A stretch of DNA of 64,000 nucleotides from Paenibacillus macerans (GTDB lineage: Bacteria; Bacillota; Bacilli; Paenibacillales; Paenibacillaceae). The stretch is from the NCBI RefSeq assembly GCF_023715465.1, contig NZ_JAMBOE010000001.1, positions 248,001 through 312,000 of the forward strand, read 5' to 3'. A program made the position numbers and the translations under genes. The notes under the pieces are model-generated. The model ran no database searches and was not told the DNA's origin. It saw nothing but the letters and a program-made list of their open reading frames with translations. Numbering within the stretch: position 1 is the first letter of the stretch; every line of letters begins with the position of its first letter. Shown here piece by piece: positions 1 to 8,687 of this stretch.

Positions 1-1
1 G

Positions 2-895
2 GCCGGGCAAATCGCCAAAATCAACTCCTGCACCAAAAGCTTCCTGTCTGCGCTAATCTGCATCGCCTTTGATCAGGGGCTGCTACCTTCGGCGGATACG
101 CCGATAAGTGAATTTTTTCCACAGCTTTTGGACGAGGATGACGATCCCCGCAAGCGGCAAATCACTCTGCGGCATCTCCTGACGATGTCGGCCGGGTTCA
201 ACTGGACGGAGTTTGGCGGGCATAACTCGTTTCCGCGCATGACCCGGTCCGCGGATTGGGTACGGTTCGCACTTGAGCAGCCAATGTCCGACCACCCCGG
301 CGACCGGATGGAATACAATTCCGGCGCATCGCAGCTGCTCGCGGCTATTCTGGTCCAAGCCGCAGGGCTGCCGGCCGCCCGCTTTGCCGAGCTACACCTG
401 TTCGGTCCGCTTGGTATCGAAGCATACAAATGGGAGCAGGATCCGCAAGGCGTGCATACCGGCGGTTTCGGACTGTGGCTGCGCCCCGGCGACATGCTGA
501 AGTTCGGGCAGCTTTATTTGCAAAGGGGAGTCTGGGAAGGCAAACCGTTGATTTCGACGGAGATGGTCTCGCAGTCCGTCAAGCCGGCGATTGGCGTCGA
601 GGCCCCCCGCCGCGGCTGCTATGCCTGGCATTGGTGGACGGATACCTGGCTGCCGGCCGCAGGCCCGGGGGAGGACAACATGACTTCTGCTTCGGATCCT
701 GCGCGGGATGGCGGCCGCTTCACCGCTTCTTCACCATCCCCCGCCTTCGATTATTTTTACGCTCGCGGCTACGGCGGAAATTTTATTTACGTCATCCCAA
801 GTCTGGAAACGGTCGTGGTGCTGACCGACGACAAGCGCAAAAGAGACCGGCCGCCCGCCGACGTATTCCGGCAGTTAATCGCGCCCCATATTTAA
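2..895 (+). CDS. Serine beta-lactamase-like hydrolase, 5' end missing
   Basis: The frame is open from the window edge, so the true start lies upstream; about 297 residues are visible. The catalytic S-x-x-K motif (SCTK, encoded at 26-37) sits near the visible N-terminus, and a Y-N-S motif (314-322) fits the second active-site motif of the class C beta-lactamase/esterase family. The third motif region appears as G-Y-G-G-N-F near the C-terminus, where family members usually have H-x-G or K-T-G. Such proteins are esterases, D-aminopeptidases or penicillin-binding-like enzymes more often than true beta-lactamases, and substrate cannot be told. It converges on the SDR gene with only nine bases between stop codons. 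Confidence 0.8.
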   Translation, partial: AGQIAKINSCTKSFLSALICIAFDQGLLPSADTPISEFFPQLLDEDDDPRKRQITLRHLLTMSAGFNWTEFGGHNSFPRMTRSADWVRFALEQPMSDHPGDRMEYNSGASQLLAAILVQAAGLPAARFAELHLFGPLGIEAYKWEQDPQGVHTGGFGLWLRPGDMLKFGQLYLQRGVWEGKPLISTEMVSQSVKPAIGVEAPRRGCYAWHWWTDTWLPAAGPGEDNMTSASDPARDGGRFTASSPSPAFDYFYARGYGGNFIYVIPSLETVVVLTDDKRKRDRPPADVFRQLIAPHI

Positions 896-904
896 GGACT
901 CGCC

Positions 905-1699
905 TTATATGGTCGGGAGCGTGCCTCCGTCAATGACGTATTCTTGGCCGGTAATCGAGCCCGCTCGCTCGGAAACGAGAAAAGCGACCAGCTCGGCCAC
1001 CTCTTCCGGCAGGCCGGGACGGCCAAGCGGAATGCCGCCAAGCGACTGCATCAGCTGCTCCAAAGCGCTGTCCCGGCTGCCCGTTTCCGTGGCGATCCGG
1101 CCGATCAGCGCGTCAGCGGCTTCCGTTTGGATGAACCCCGGCGCCACCGTATTAATACGGATGCCGCGTGCGGCAAACTCCTTCGACAAGCCTTTGCTGT
1201 AGTTCGTCAGCGCAGCCTTCGCCGCAGCGTAGGCTAAAGTCGTTTCATACAAAGGCAGCCGTCTTTGTATCGAGGAAATATGGACGATGGCTCCTTTTCC
1301 TTTCTCCAGCAAAAGCGGCAGCAGGCCCCGGTCCAAACGGACCGCCCCCAATAAGTTCCAGTTCAGCGCGTGTAGCCAGTCCGCATCACTTAGCGCTAGC
1401 GCCCCGCCGGGCGGCGTATTCGAACCGCCTACACAGTGGACGAGGATATCCAAACCGCCCAATTGTTCCTTGACGCCGCGGATCACCCGATCGGCTCCTT
1501 CAGGCGTGCTGAGATCCGCCGCTATGAACAGCTGCGGTTCGTAAGCCGCAGCCGGCGTAGAGCGGGCCGTGGTCATCACCATGGCGCCCGCATCCCTAAG
1601 TCTCGCCGCAATGGCTTGACCCATCCCCTTCGTTCCGCCGGTGACAAGCGCTTTTTTGCCTGCAAATTCACTTTGGATGTTTTCAAAAAGATTACTCAT
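905..1699 (-). CDS. SDR-family NAD(P)-dependent oxidoreductase
   Basis: 264 residues, the usual length of a classical short-chain dehydrogenase. The nucleotide-binding TGGTKGMG motif is at residues 20-27, the conserved serines of the active site are near 142-143, and the catalytic Y-x-x-x-K (YAAAK) is at 157-161. The C-terminal part ends in the usual 'ITGQ..IDGG' segment. Substrate is unknown. It is transcribed divergently from the LysR gene that starts at 1838, and in such pairs the regulator usually controls the neighbour, so it is probably the target of that regulator (inference). Confidence 0.88.
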   Translation of the reverse strand: MSNLFENIQSEFAGKKALVTGGTKGMGQAIAARLRDAGAMVMTTARSTPAAAYEPQLFIAADLSTPEGADRVIRGVKEQLGGLDILVHCVGGSNTPPGGALALSDADWLHALNWNLLGAVRLDRGLLPLLLEKGKGAIVHISSIQRRLPLYETTLAYAAAKAALTNYSKGLSKEFAARGIRINTVAPGFIQTEAADALIGRIATETGSRDSALEQLMQSLGGIPLGRPGLPEEVAELVAFLVSERAGSITGQEYVIDGGTLPTI

Positions 1700-1837
1700 C
1701 AGTTAATTGCTCCCTTCGGTAAATGGATGGCGACCTCAGCGCCAGGTACAGGCTTATTGTACGATTGACCCGCTTATAACGTCTAATTTATATTAATAAT
1801 GAAAATAATAAATAAAATTCATATACAAGGTGATATA

Positions 1838-2713
1838 GTGGAACTTACACAATTGGAATACTTTTTAACTGTCGCCCGGCTTCAGCATATGACGCAGGCT
1901 GCCAAAGCGCTGAATCTGACCCAGCCGGCGCTGAGCCATGCGATCGCCAAGCTGGAGAACGAACTCGGCGTCCCCTTGTTCGAACGCAGCGGCCGCAGCC
2001 TGGAGCTGAACCGTTACGGAAAAATGTTTGCAAAATGGGGGGAACAGGCCATGCAAAGCCTTGGAAACGGGATGCGGGAGCTGGCGGAATGGACCAATCC
2101 GGATACGGGCGTCATCGCCCTCTCCTATCTGAATATTCTAGGTGTGGACCTTGTGCCCTCGCTCGTTAGGGATTACCGGCAAAGCCATCCTCAGGTCCGT
2201 TTTGAATTGACCCAGGGGAACCTCGGAGATATTGAAGATCATTTGGACAAAGGGCTTAGCGACCTTATGATCACGTCAAGGGAATCTTTGCTGGAGCTGC
2301 ATGAATGGATCGTAATCCGCACGCTGCCGCTTTATATCGTCGTATCCGCCCAGCACCGCTTCGCGGATCGCCGTTCATTAAGCTTGACGGAGCTTTCCGG
2401 CGAACCGTTCGTCGGCCTGAAAAACAACTGCGGTCTCAAAGCTACCCTCACCGCCCGCTTTCAAAACACCGGCTTCATGCTCGCACCGACTTATGATGCC
2501 GAGGATTTGATCACGGTCGCCGGGTTCATCAAGGCCGGACTCGGCGTTTCAGTCCTGCCCAAAACGATGGGCCTGACTCTGGACGGATTGGTCTGGATTC
2601 CGATCGAAGAAGAGGGCTGGCAGTGGGAACTTGGCCTAAAATGGCGAAAAGACCGCTACGTATCGCCGGCCGCCAGACGGTTTATCGAATATGTAGAAGC
2701 GCTGGGAACGTAG
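1838..2713 (+). CDS. LysR-family transcriptional regulator
   Basis: I place the start at GTG 1838 because AAGGTGAT (1827-1834) lies just before it; an upstream ATG at 1799 has no good ribosome site. The 291-residue product has an N-terminal winged helix-turn-helix (residues about 1-60, with the typical 'TQAAKALNLTQPALSHAIAKLE' region) and a C-terminal LysR substrate-binding domain. It is divergent from the SDR gene at 905-1699, across an AT-rich 138-bp gap that should hold both promoters and the LysR operator. The effector cannot be deduced. Confidence 0.88.
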   Translation: MELTQLEYFLTVARLQHMTQAAKALNLTQPALSHAIAKLENELGVPLFERSGRSLELNRYGKMFAKWGEQAMQSLGNGMRELAEWTNPDTGVIALSYLNILGVDLVPSLVRDYRQSHPQVRFELTQGNLGDIEDHLDKGLSDLMITSRESLLELHEWIVIRTLPLYIVVSAQHRFADRRSLSLTELSGEPFVGLKNNCGLKATLTARFQNTGFMLAPTYDAEDLITVAGFIKAGLGVSVLPKTMGLTLDGLVWIPIEEEGWQWELGLKWRKDRYVSPAARRFIEYVEALGT

Positions 2714-2727
2714 CGGCAACGGCGAAT

Positions 2728-2753
2728 AAGCCCATTTCGTTCTGAAGTGGGCT
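2728..2753. terminator. Weak hairpin between convergent genes
   Basis: AGCCCA pairs with TGGGCT around a short loop between the LysR stop (2713) and the HD-hydrolase stop (2772). There is no clear T-run on either strand, so it is only a possible bidirectional terminator. Confidence 0.35.
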
Positions 2754-2771
2754 GCCGATGGTTTCCGAGAT

Positions 2772-3401
2772 TCAGCTCTCCAACGCTTCCTGCGTGATCC
2801 GTTTGATATCGATTGGCGACATGCCCCCCTCGTTCACCATGTCGGTTAAAATTTCGCTTAGGAAATAATCGACGCATTTCAGCTTGATGTTTTTGATTTT
2901 CACCAGGGCATCGCGGTACATTTTGACAAACTCTTTTTCCGTATTACCCCGCTGCATCTCGGCAAACGCCTCATAAACTTGATCCAGCTTGTCGGCGACC
3001 TCCAGAATCAATCCCTCAACCGAATCGTCCTTGCCTTCGCGCAATTGATTGCGGAAAATGCTCTTGAACTCATCGGGGATGTGCTCTTCAATGAAATGAT
3101 GAACCATGCCCTCTTCAACTTGCAGGATCAGATTGCGCAGTTCCATCGAGTAATGTTTGACCGGGGTTTTGATATCGCCGATAAAAATCTCCCCGTAATC
3201 GTGGCTGCTCGTGATCTCATAAAGCTTTTTCCAATCGATTTGCGCGCCATGGCGTTCTTCGATATCGGCCAGTGTTTTGGCGTACTGCACAACTTTCCAG
3301 GAGTGCTCGGCAACGCTGTGTTCCTCGAACTTGAATTTTCCCGGACAGCGATAAATTCGCTCCAATTCGTTCAACGACCGAAAATAAGTATGAATGCCCA
3401 T
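2772..3401 (-). CDS. HD-domain hydrolase, YfbR-like (probable 5'-nucleotidase type)
   Basis: I choose the internal ATG at 3401 because AAGAAGG lies about 11 bases upstream; the ATG at 3413 would overlap that site. The 209-residue product shows the metal-binding HD signature: a histidine in 'EEHSVAEHSW', the H-D pair in 'SHDYGEI' and a distal aspartate in 'EVADKLDQ'. This arrangement is that of YfbR/YGK1-type HD proteins, which include dNMP 5'-nucleotidases in enterobacteria. Whether this one acts on deoxynucleotides is inference. It appears to be a single-gene unit. Confidence 0.75.
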   Translation of the reverse strand: MGIHTYFRSLNELERIYRCPGKFKFEEHSVAEHSWKVVQYAKTLADIEERHGAQIDWKKLYEITSSHDYGEIFIGDIKTPVKHYSMELRNLILQVEEGMVHHFIEEHIPDEFKSIFRNQLREGKDDSVEGLILEVADKLDQVYEAFAEMQRGNTEKEFVKMYRDALVKIKNIKLKCVDYFLSEILTDMVNEGGMSPIDIKRITQEALES

Positions 3402-3487
3402 CTTATCAGCCATCCTTCTTTTTTAGAGATATGTACTCCTAGTATAGACAGGGAATGTTAACGAATAATCAACTCCGGCAGGCAAAC

Positions 3488-3539
3488 CAAAAAAAGAGCT
3501 ACGCCCCGGGTATAATAGTATCCCCGGAACATAGCCCCG
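3488..3539 (-). terminator. Intrinsic terminator of the SLH/GLUG gene
   Basis: On the minus strand a GC-rich stem (GCTA..CCGGG pairing with CCCGG..TAGC, AT-rich loop) is followed by CTTTTTTTG. It lies 20 bases past the stop of the gene ending at 3560. Confidence 0.75.
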
Positions 3540-3559
3540 ATATGAGAGTATGAACTCGA

Positions 3560-6500
3560 TTATGGCCGCTGCCACCGCAAATAGGGATAGCCGCCAGCGT
3601 CAATCGCCCAAATCGAACTGAAATTCCAGCCCACGAAGGTAAACGGCTGCTGCATTTCCGCCGTCGTTTTGGGCGTACCTTTGCCGGTGTCGGTTTGCCC
3701 GGTGGTGTCCGAGTCGTAATAAGAGCCTAATACCGAGCCCATGTTGTCCCCGCTGAGTCCGCCAAGAACAACTCCGGCGCTGTTGATGCTTCCGGCAGCA
3801 TAGGAATTGATGACGATGCCTCTGCTTTGGCCAATCAGACCGCCCACGGCGGAACTTCCTCCCGTAATGTTAACCAGCGAATAAGAGTCGGTGATCAAAC
3901 CGTAGTTAGTGCCAACCAGCCCGCCTAAGTTTTGGCCGTTTGCCATCACTTCCCCGGTAGAATACGATTCCGATATGAAGGAACTATTATTCGTCGCGCC
4001 GACAAGTCCACCCAAATCGAAAGTGGCGTTGAGGTTCACATCGGTGGCCGAGGACCTGTTGAGCGTCCCTCCCTCCAGTCTTCCAAGAAGGCCGCCGGCA
4101 TACTGTACAAGATTGCTAGCTCCGTTAATGGTTACATGTTCCGCATGAACTCCGCTTAGCGACCCGGATTTCATATAACCGGCCAACCCGCCCACGTTCA
4201 TAAAACCTAAAACATTTACGTCGCTGAGGTTCAGATTCGTGATGTTAGCCCCATCGATATAACCAAACAATCCGATCATCATACCAGCCTGACGAAGGGA
4301 GGTTAAGTGGCGGATCGTATACCCTTGGCCGTCTAATGTCCCCGTAAACGCGGCTCCACTGGTGCCGATCGGCACCCAGCCCTCACCGCTGCTGTAGCCG
4401 CTTAGATCGATATCGCCGCCCAAGACAAAATGGCCGTTTAAATGGTTCCTAACGTTATCCAATTGGGCCGCCGAGGTAATCACATACGGCGAACCGGCCG
4501 TCCCGTCGCCCGACCAAAAAGCATGGACCGCAATCGGTGTGCTGGAGACCGCAGGCAGCGAACCCGCCGTGAATTGCAGCGTGATTGCGGAGTTGTCCCC
4601 GGCCAACTTAAGATCTGTATAGGAGGCGATTCCGTCTACCGTTTGGACGGCCGCTGTCCCCATAAGCGTTGCCGCCCCGTTGCCTACGCTGGCCGTGACG
4701 GTCAGGGGCTCGTTCGTCAAATTGCCGAAAGCATCCAGCACACGGATGACGGGCTGAACCCGGAAGATTTCCCCGCTCGCGACAGATTCGCTTGGCTGAG
4801 TCACGATCCGAAGCTCTGCCGCAGCCGCAGGTGCAAGCGTGATCGCGAGTTCCGCCGTCGGCTGGGCCACGCCTTCCACCGTAAGCGTCAGCAACTGGGC
4901 ATCCGCTTTGTTCAGGGTGATGGCGATTTGTGCTTCACCAGACTCGAACTGAACGTCCGCTTCGCCCGTAATGTCGGTCAAAGATGTGCCGGCCAGGCTG
5001 CCGTAACTGCCGTCCGGCGCCTGCTTGACCCCTGCGAGCGTCAGCTTCTTCATACCGGAGAAGTCCGTGTCCAAGCTGCCGTCGGATTTTTCCACGCGCA
5101 GGGTCACATGAATGTCCGAGCCGGCAACCGGGCCATCCGGCTTGCCGCTCAGTGTTACCCGATATGCCGGAGTAACTTCCGGCACAACCGTCACTTTGAC
5201 TGGAATCCGTATCGTTAGCCCGCGGTATTCGGCGCCGATCCAGGTTTCGCCTTGGCCTTGCGAGGTGACGGTCCCGCCAGCGACGGTCGCCACCGTTTCA
5301 TCCTCGGTGAACCAAGCGGACGCTCTAGTCACGTCCATTTCCGTGCCATCGCTCAGCACCGCTTTCAGCGTGACGCCAACCTCTTCGCCGACATCTTCAA
5401 ACTTCAACTCTCCGGGACTGTATACGAGCTCCGTCACCGTCGGCGTTGGCGTCGACGCTATCTCAACCTTGACCGGAATCCGCATCGTTAACCCGCCGTA
5501 TTTGGCGCCGATCCACGTTTCACCTGCGCCTTGCGAGGTGACGGTCCCGTTAATTACAGTTGCCACCGCTGTATTCTCGGTGAACCAACTAGCCGCATCA
5601 GTAACGTCGATTTCTTTACCATCGGTTAGCATTGCCTTCAGTGTAACGCTGGCATCGACCCGTACGGCATCAAATTTCAACTCCCTGGGACTGTACACCA
5701 GTTCCGTCACCGTTGGTTCCGGGTCGGGCGGGTCCGTTGGGTCTGTTGGATCCGTCGGACCGGGGTCTGTCGGCTTAGTCGGCGTAGTTGGCGTGGTAGA
5801 ACCGCCGCCTCCATGCGACCGTCCGCGATCTACCGGTACACCGTTACCGAATAGCTTTTGCAGAACCTGGCCCGGTCCCTCAAAAGTAACCGCACTATTC
5901 AGCTCAGCAACGATCACTTTCGTGCCCTGCGCCAAGTAAATCACATTGCTCACGGCTCCGCTTTCCACTTCAAGCCTGTCGATCTGTCCGGACAGCAGTT
6001 CAAAACGAATGCCGGACGCCTCAATACGAACGGTTTCAGCAGTGCCGCGAAGCTGCACCACAGACGACTTCGGTACTTGCGAGGAAACATCGATAAGCAC
6101 GAAACCTTGCCCTTCCCCGGTCAACTCGCTTTCTTCAAGAATGACTCCCGAGGACAGCACTGCCGTTTCCAAGGTCGTATTGCCAGAGGCAACGATCCGG
6201 ACTTGGCCATCCTTTTTGTTCACAGTCAGCCGTTTGGCGCCGGTATCTTGCAAATAAACGGTGTTTGGCCCGCCGCCGTTTATCCGAAGTTCTCCCTCAA
6301 CGGTGACGCCCGCCAAACGGACTTCCCCGGAGCCGATTTCCTCCGTTAAAGTCAGATTGCCTTTAATGATAGTATTTTGCAGCGTAATCCCGTCCGCTTT
6401 AATGAACGCATCGCCGGCGATTTCCGCGCTTCCCTCGGCTGGGCCGTAAACGCCGGGCCGGTCCATATCGCCAGATAGGCTTTCATTCTTCGCGGCAAGA

Positions 6501-7123
6501 TTTGCCCCGAACGCCCGATCCAATGTGACAACCGCCTCAGCCCGGGTAAGCGCCTCTGCTCCACGGAACATCCCGTCGGGATAGTCGTTCATCCAGCCGG
6601 CACCCACGACGGCTCCGATCTCCCCCTTGCTCCATGCCTGAAGCGCGTCCTTAAAAGACGCCAACTCAGGGAGGGGCTCAAGCATGCCCAACCGACTTAG
6701 CATCACAGCCGCTTCGGCTCTCGTTACCGGCGCATTCGGCCGGAGGGTGCCGTCGGCGTAGCCGGTGATGTATCCTGCCTGGGCTGCGGCGGCGGCATCG
6801 GCAGCAAACCATGCTGTTGGCTGCACATCTTTGAAGGACGTCGTCCCTCCTTCCGTGTTAAAGCCAAACCGCCCGTTCACCATCGCCATCCACTCCGCGC
6901 GCGTCACCGGCTGATCAGGTTTGACCTTCCCGTCCGCATATCCGGAGATGAGCCCCTGTTCAAGCCAGCTGGACAGAGCTTCTTCGGCCCAATGGTCCTT
7001 AAGATCCGCCGGGAGTTCCGAAGCCGCAAACGCCCGCCCGGGTCCCGCCAGCGGACTCACGGGGATCAGCAGCAGCACGGCAAGCAAGGCCAATGCCGCC
7101 TTATGTTTAATACCTCTACCCAT
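3560..7123 (-). CDS. Large SLH-anchored surface protein with Ig-like and GLUG repeats
   Basis: Start set at 7123 (MGRGIKHKA...) because AGAAGGAGAG precedes it; the longer frame to 7171 lacks a site. The 1187-residue product has, in order: a signal peptide; three S-layer-homology domains within about residues 35-205 (each with D.W and a TRAE-type motif); a beta-helix-like stretch of short repeated strands (about 215-420); a Gly/Pro/Thr linker with T-D-P repeats (DNA about 5705-5830); two near-identical bacterial Ig-like domains (about 470-660); a third beta-rich region; and a C-terminal GLUG repeat array with the recurring motif GGL[V/A/I]G, ending in 'YPYLRWQRP'. SLH domains bind pyruvylated wall polymer, so it should be a cell-surface adhesin or matrix protein. 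Ligand unknown. Monocistronic with its own terminator. Confidence 0.9.
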   Translation of the reverse strand: MGRGIKHKAALALLAVLLLIPVSPLAGPGRAFAASELPADLKDHWAEEALSSWLEQGLISGYADGKVKPDQPVTRAEWMAMVNGRFGFNTEGGTTSFKDVQPTAWFAADAAAAAQAGYITGYADGTLRPNAPVTRAEAAVMLSRLGMLEPLPELASFKDALQAWSKGEIGAVVGAGWMNDYPDGMFRGAEALTRAEAVVTLDRAFGANLAAKNESLSGDMDRPGVYGPAEGSAEIAGDAFIKADGITLQNTIIKGNLTLTEEIGSGEVRLAGVTVEGELRINGGGPNTVYLQDTGAKRLTVNKKDGQVRIVASGNTTLETAVLSSGVILEESELTGEGQGFVLIDVSSQVPKSSVVQLRGTAETVRIEASGIRFELLSGQIDRLEVESGAVSNVIYLAQGTKVIVAELNSAVTFEGPGQVLQKLFGNGVPVDRGRSHGGGGSTTPTTPTKPTDPGPTDPTDPTDPPDPEPTVTELVYSPRELKFDAVRVDASVTLKAMLTDGKEIDVTDAASWFTENTAVATVINGTVTSQGAGETWIGAKYGGLTMRIPVKVEIASTPTPTVTELVYSPGELKFEDVGEEVGVTLKAVLSDGTEMDVTRASAWFTEDETVATVAGGTVTSQGQGETWIGAEYRGLTIRIPVKVTVVPEVTPAYRVTLSGKPDGPVAGSDIHVTLRVEKSDGSLDTDFSGMKKLTLAGVKQAPDGSYGSLAGTSLTDITGEADVQFESGEAQIAITLNKADAQLLTLTVEGVAQPTAELAITLAPAAAAELRIVTQPSESVASGEIFRVQPVIRVLDAFGNLTNEPLTVTASVGNGAATLMGTAAVQTVDGIASYTDLKLAGDNSAITLQFTAGSLPAVSSTPIAVHAFWSGDGTAGSPYVITSAAQLDNVRNHLNGHFVLGGDIDLSGYSSGEGWVPIGTSGAAFTGTLDGQGYTIRHLTSLRQAGMMIGLFGYIDGANITNLNLSDVNVLGFMNVGGLAGYMKSGSLSGVHAEHVTINGASNLVQYAGGLLGRLEGGTLNRSSATDVNLNATFDLGGLVGATNNSSFISESYSTGEVMANGQNLGGLVGTNYGLITDSYSLVNITGGSSAVGGLIGQSRGIVINSYAAGSINSAGVVLGGLSGDNMGSVLGSYYDSDTTGQTDTGKGTPKTTAEMQQPFTFVGWNFSSIWAIDAGGYPYLRWQRP

Positions 7124-7262
7124 CACTTCTCTCCTTCTAGATAACTTGTATCTATTAATAATGACTATCAATAAGAGTATAAAAAAAGGGGAGTGGCAAA
7201 GTAAACCAATCCCTTAAAAATTGAAACATTTTTGAATCATTGTTGTGAACGGTGACCTTCAA

Positions 7263-7276
7263 TTGGAAAAATCCAA
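7263..7276. repeat. TTGGA-TCCAA hairpin repeat, isolated copy
   Basis: TTGGAAAAATCCAA, a short dyad of the same kind found four times at 41.5-41.7 kb. It ends directly beside the stop codon of the ABC relic at 7277. Confidence 0.5.
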
Positions 7277-7765
7277 CTATTCAAAAGCTTTTCGTCTGTA
7301 CTGCCGGAAGGTAAGCGGAGCAAACACCAGGATGAGCAGCGCCATCCCCGCAAACGCCGGAAGCAGCTCCGTTTGGCTGGCCGTTCCGTGCATCAGCCCC
7401 CTGGCAGCCGTAGCCGCGAGGCTGATCGGATTGTAAGCGACGATTCCGCCAAGCCAGCTCGGCATCGTCGATGTGTCCGCAAACACGTTGCTCGTAAACT
7501 TCAGGGGGTATAACACAACATAGGTCATGCTGCTGATCGATTCGAGTTTTTTGGCGATGACCCCGATCCAAGCAAAAATCCAGCTTACGCTAAAGGCATA
7601 CATGACGACCAGGAGCAGAGCCGTTGTTTTGCCCGCCCCGTTCGGACCCAGGACAGCATACACACTTCCCTCCGCCACCTTCAAATCGATTCCGCGCAGC
7701 ACCTCCACATTCCCGTAGGATTTTTTCAAACCGCCTACTTCAATTGCATTTTTGATCAGTCCCAT
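7277..7765 (-). pseudogene. Deletion fusion of a DrrA-type ABC ATPase start to a DrrB-type permease end
   Basis: The open frame joins parts of two normally separate proteins. Residues 1-48 (from ATG 7765, with GGGAGGAAG upstream) are the beginning of a daunorubicin-resistance-type ABC ATPase, including the Walker A motif GPNGAGKTT. Directly after that motif the protein becomes hydrophobic and continues as the last roughly 110 residues of an ABC-2 permease ('AFSVSWIFAWIGV', 'YNPISLAATAARGLMHG', 'LTFRQYRRKAFE'). The junction lies near 7605-7622. Signature, Walker B and most permease segments are missing, so transport is impossible. An in-frame deletion of roughly 1.3-1.5 kb is the simplest explanation. 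The divergent MerR-type gene was probably its regulator. Confidence 0.82.
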
Positions 7766-7916
7766 TGCTTCCTCCCTTTGCCTTTGATACACTCAATCAT
7801 ATTACATTGATGCAAGTGCTAAGGTTATTGTTTCAAAACTCCTGTCATTTCGAGGCTTAAGGAGATATTAGATTTATCAAGTACTTTAAGCTTTTTTGTT
7901 AAGGAGGCGAAAGCCC

Positions 7917-8654
7917 TTGAACATTAGGCCAATCGATATCGCCAAGAAGCTGGAGATCAGCACCAGCGCACTGAGGCATTACGAGGATTGGGGCATTATT
8001 CCGCCCGTAGAGCGGGGTCCTAACGGTTACCGGGTTTATACGGAGCTTCATGTGGCGTATTTCGAATGCCTTCGCGCCATGAGCCTCGGGTTTGGCATGG
8101 ATACAACGAAAGCCGTGCTCAAAAAGCTGCTCAAAAAGGAAGTCGACGAAGCCTTGTGGATGGTAAACGCTGCGCAAGCGGAGCTTCATAAGGAGAGGTT
8201 GAAGGCCGAGAAAACGATTCAAATCCTCGACACAAAAGAACTGGATCATCTGGATACCCGGGGAAAAAAACGCTGGATGACGATCGGGGAGATCGCCAAA
8301 GAAACGATGATCCCCGCTTCGGCCATCCGCCATTGGGAGAAGCGGGGCCTGATTGAGGTGTCGCGCAACCATGACAACGGATACCGCTCATTCAGCCCCG
8401 CGCAGATCCGCCGCATTCTCATTATCGGGACGCTGCGCGCAGCGGTGTGGTCGCTGGACTTCATCAAGGAAGTGATCCGGGAGCTCGATCACAACAATCT
8501 GGAACAAGCGCGGCGGATGGCCAGGGATTCGTTGCAGTACCTGGACGGGGTAAATCGTATGCGCATGCGCGGCATCCGGTATTTGGACCTGCTGATCGAG
8601 CTGCAGGAAAACGAGGATCGTAAGGGGACTGCGGGCGATCCGCAGAGTCATTAA
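7917..8654 (+). CDS. Double MerR-type transcriptional regulator
   Basis: Start is TTG 7917, with AAGGAGG at 7901-7907. The 245-residue protein carries two complete MerR-type winged helix-turn-helix domains: residues about 3-70 ('ALRHYEDWGIIPP...GYRVYT') and about 118-185 ('AIRHWEKRGLIEV...GYRSFSPAQIRRI'). A lysine/glutamate-rich helix joins them, and a short helical tail follows instead of an effector domain. MerR proteins normally have one such head and act as dimers, so this may behave as an intramolecular dimer or bridge two sites. It is divergent from the deletion-fused ABC transporter relic, which was probably its original target. Confidence 0.85.
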   Translation: MNIRPIDIAKKLEISTSALRHYEDWGIIPPVERGPNGYRVYTELHVAYFECLRAMSLGFGMDTTKAVLKKLLKKEVDEALWMVNAAQAELHKERLKAEKTIQILDTKELDHLDTRGKKRWMTIGEIAKETMIPASAIRHWEKRGLIEVSRNHDNGYRSFSPAQIRRILIIGTLRAAVWSLDFIKEVIRELDHNNLEQARRMARDSLQYLDGVNRMRMRGIRYLDLLIELQENEDRKGTAGDPQSH

Positions 8655-8674
8655 ACCGATCATGCGGATCGCCC
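8633..8674. terminator. 12-bp perfect stem spanning the MerR stop codon
   Basis: GGGCGATCCGCA (8633-8644) pairs perfectly with TGCGGATCGCCC (8663-8674); the stop codon TAA is in the loop. No T-run follows on either strand, so it is a strong hairpin between convergent genes rather than a classic terminator. Confidence 0.5.
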
Positions 8675-8687
8675 CCGGGGCCGGCGC

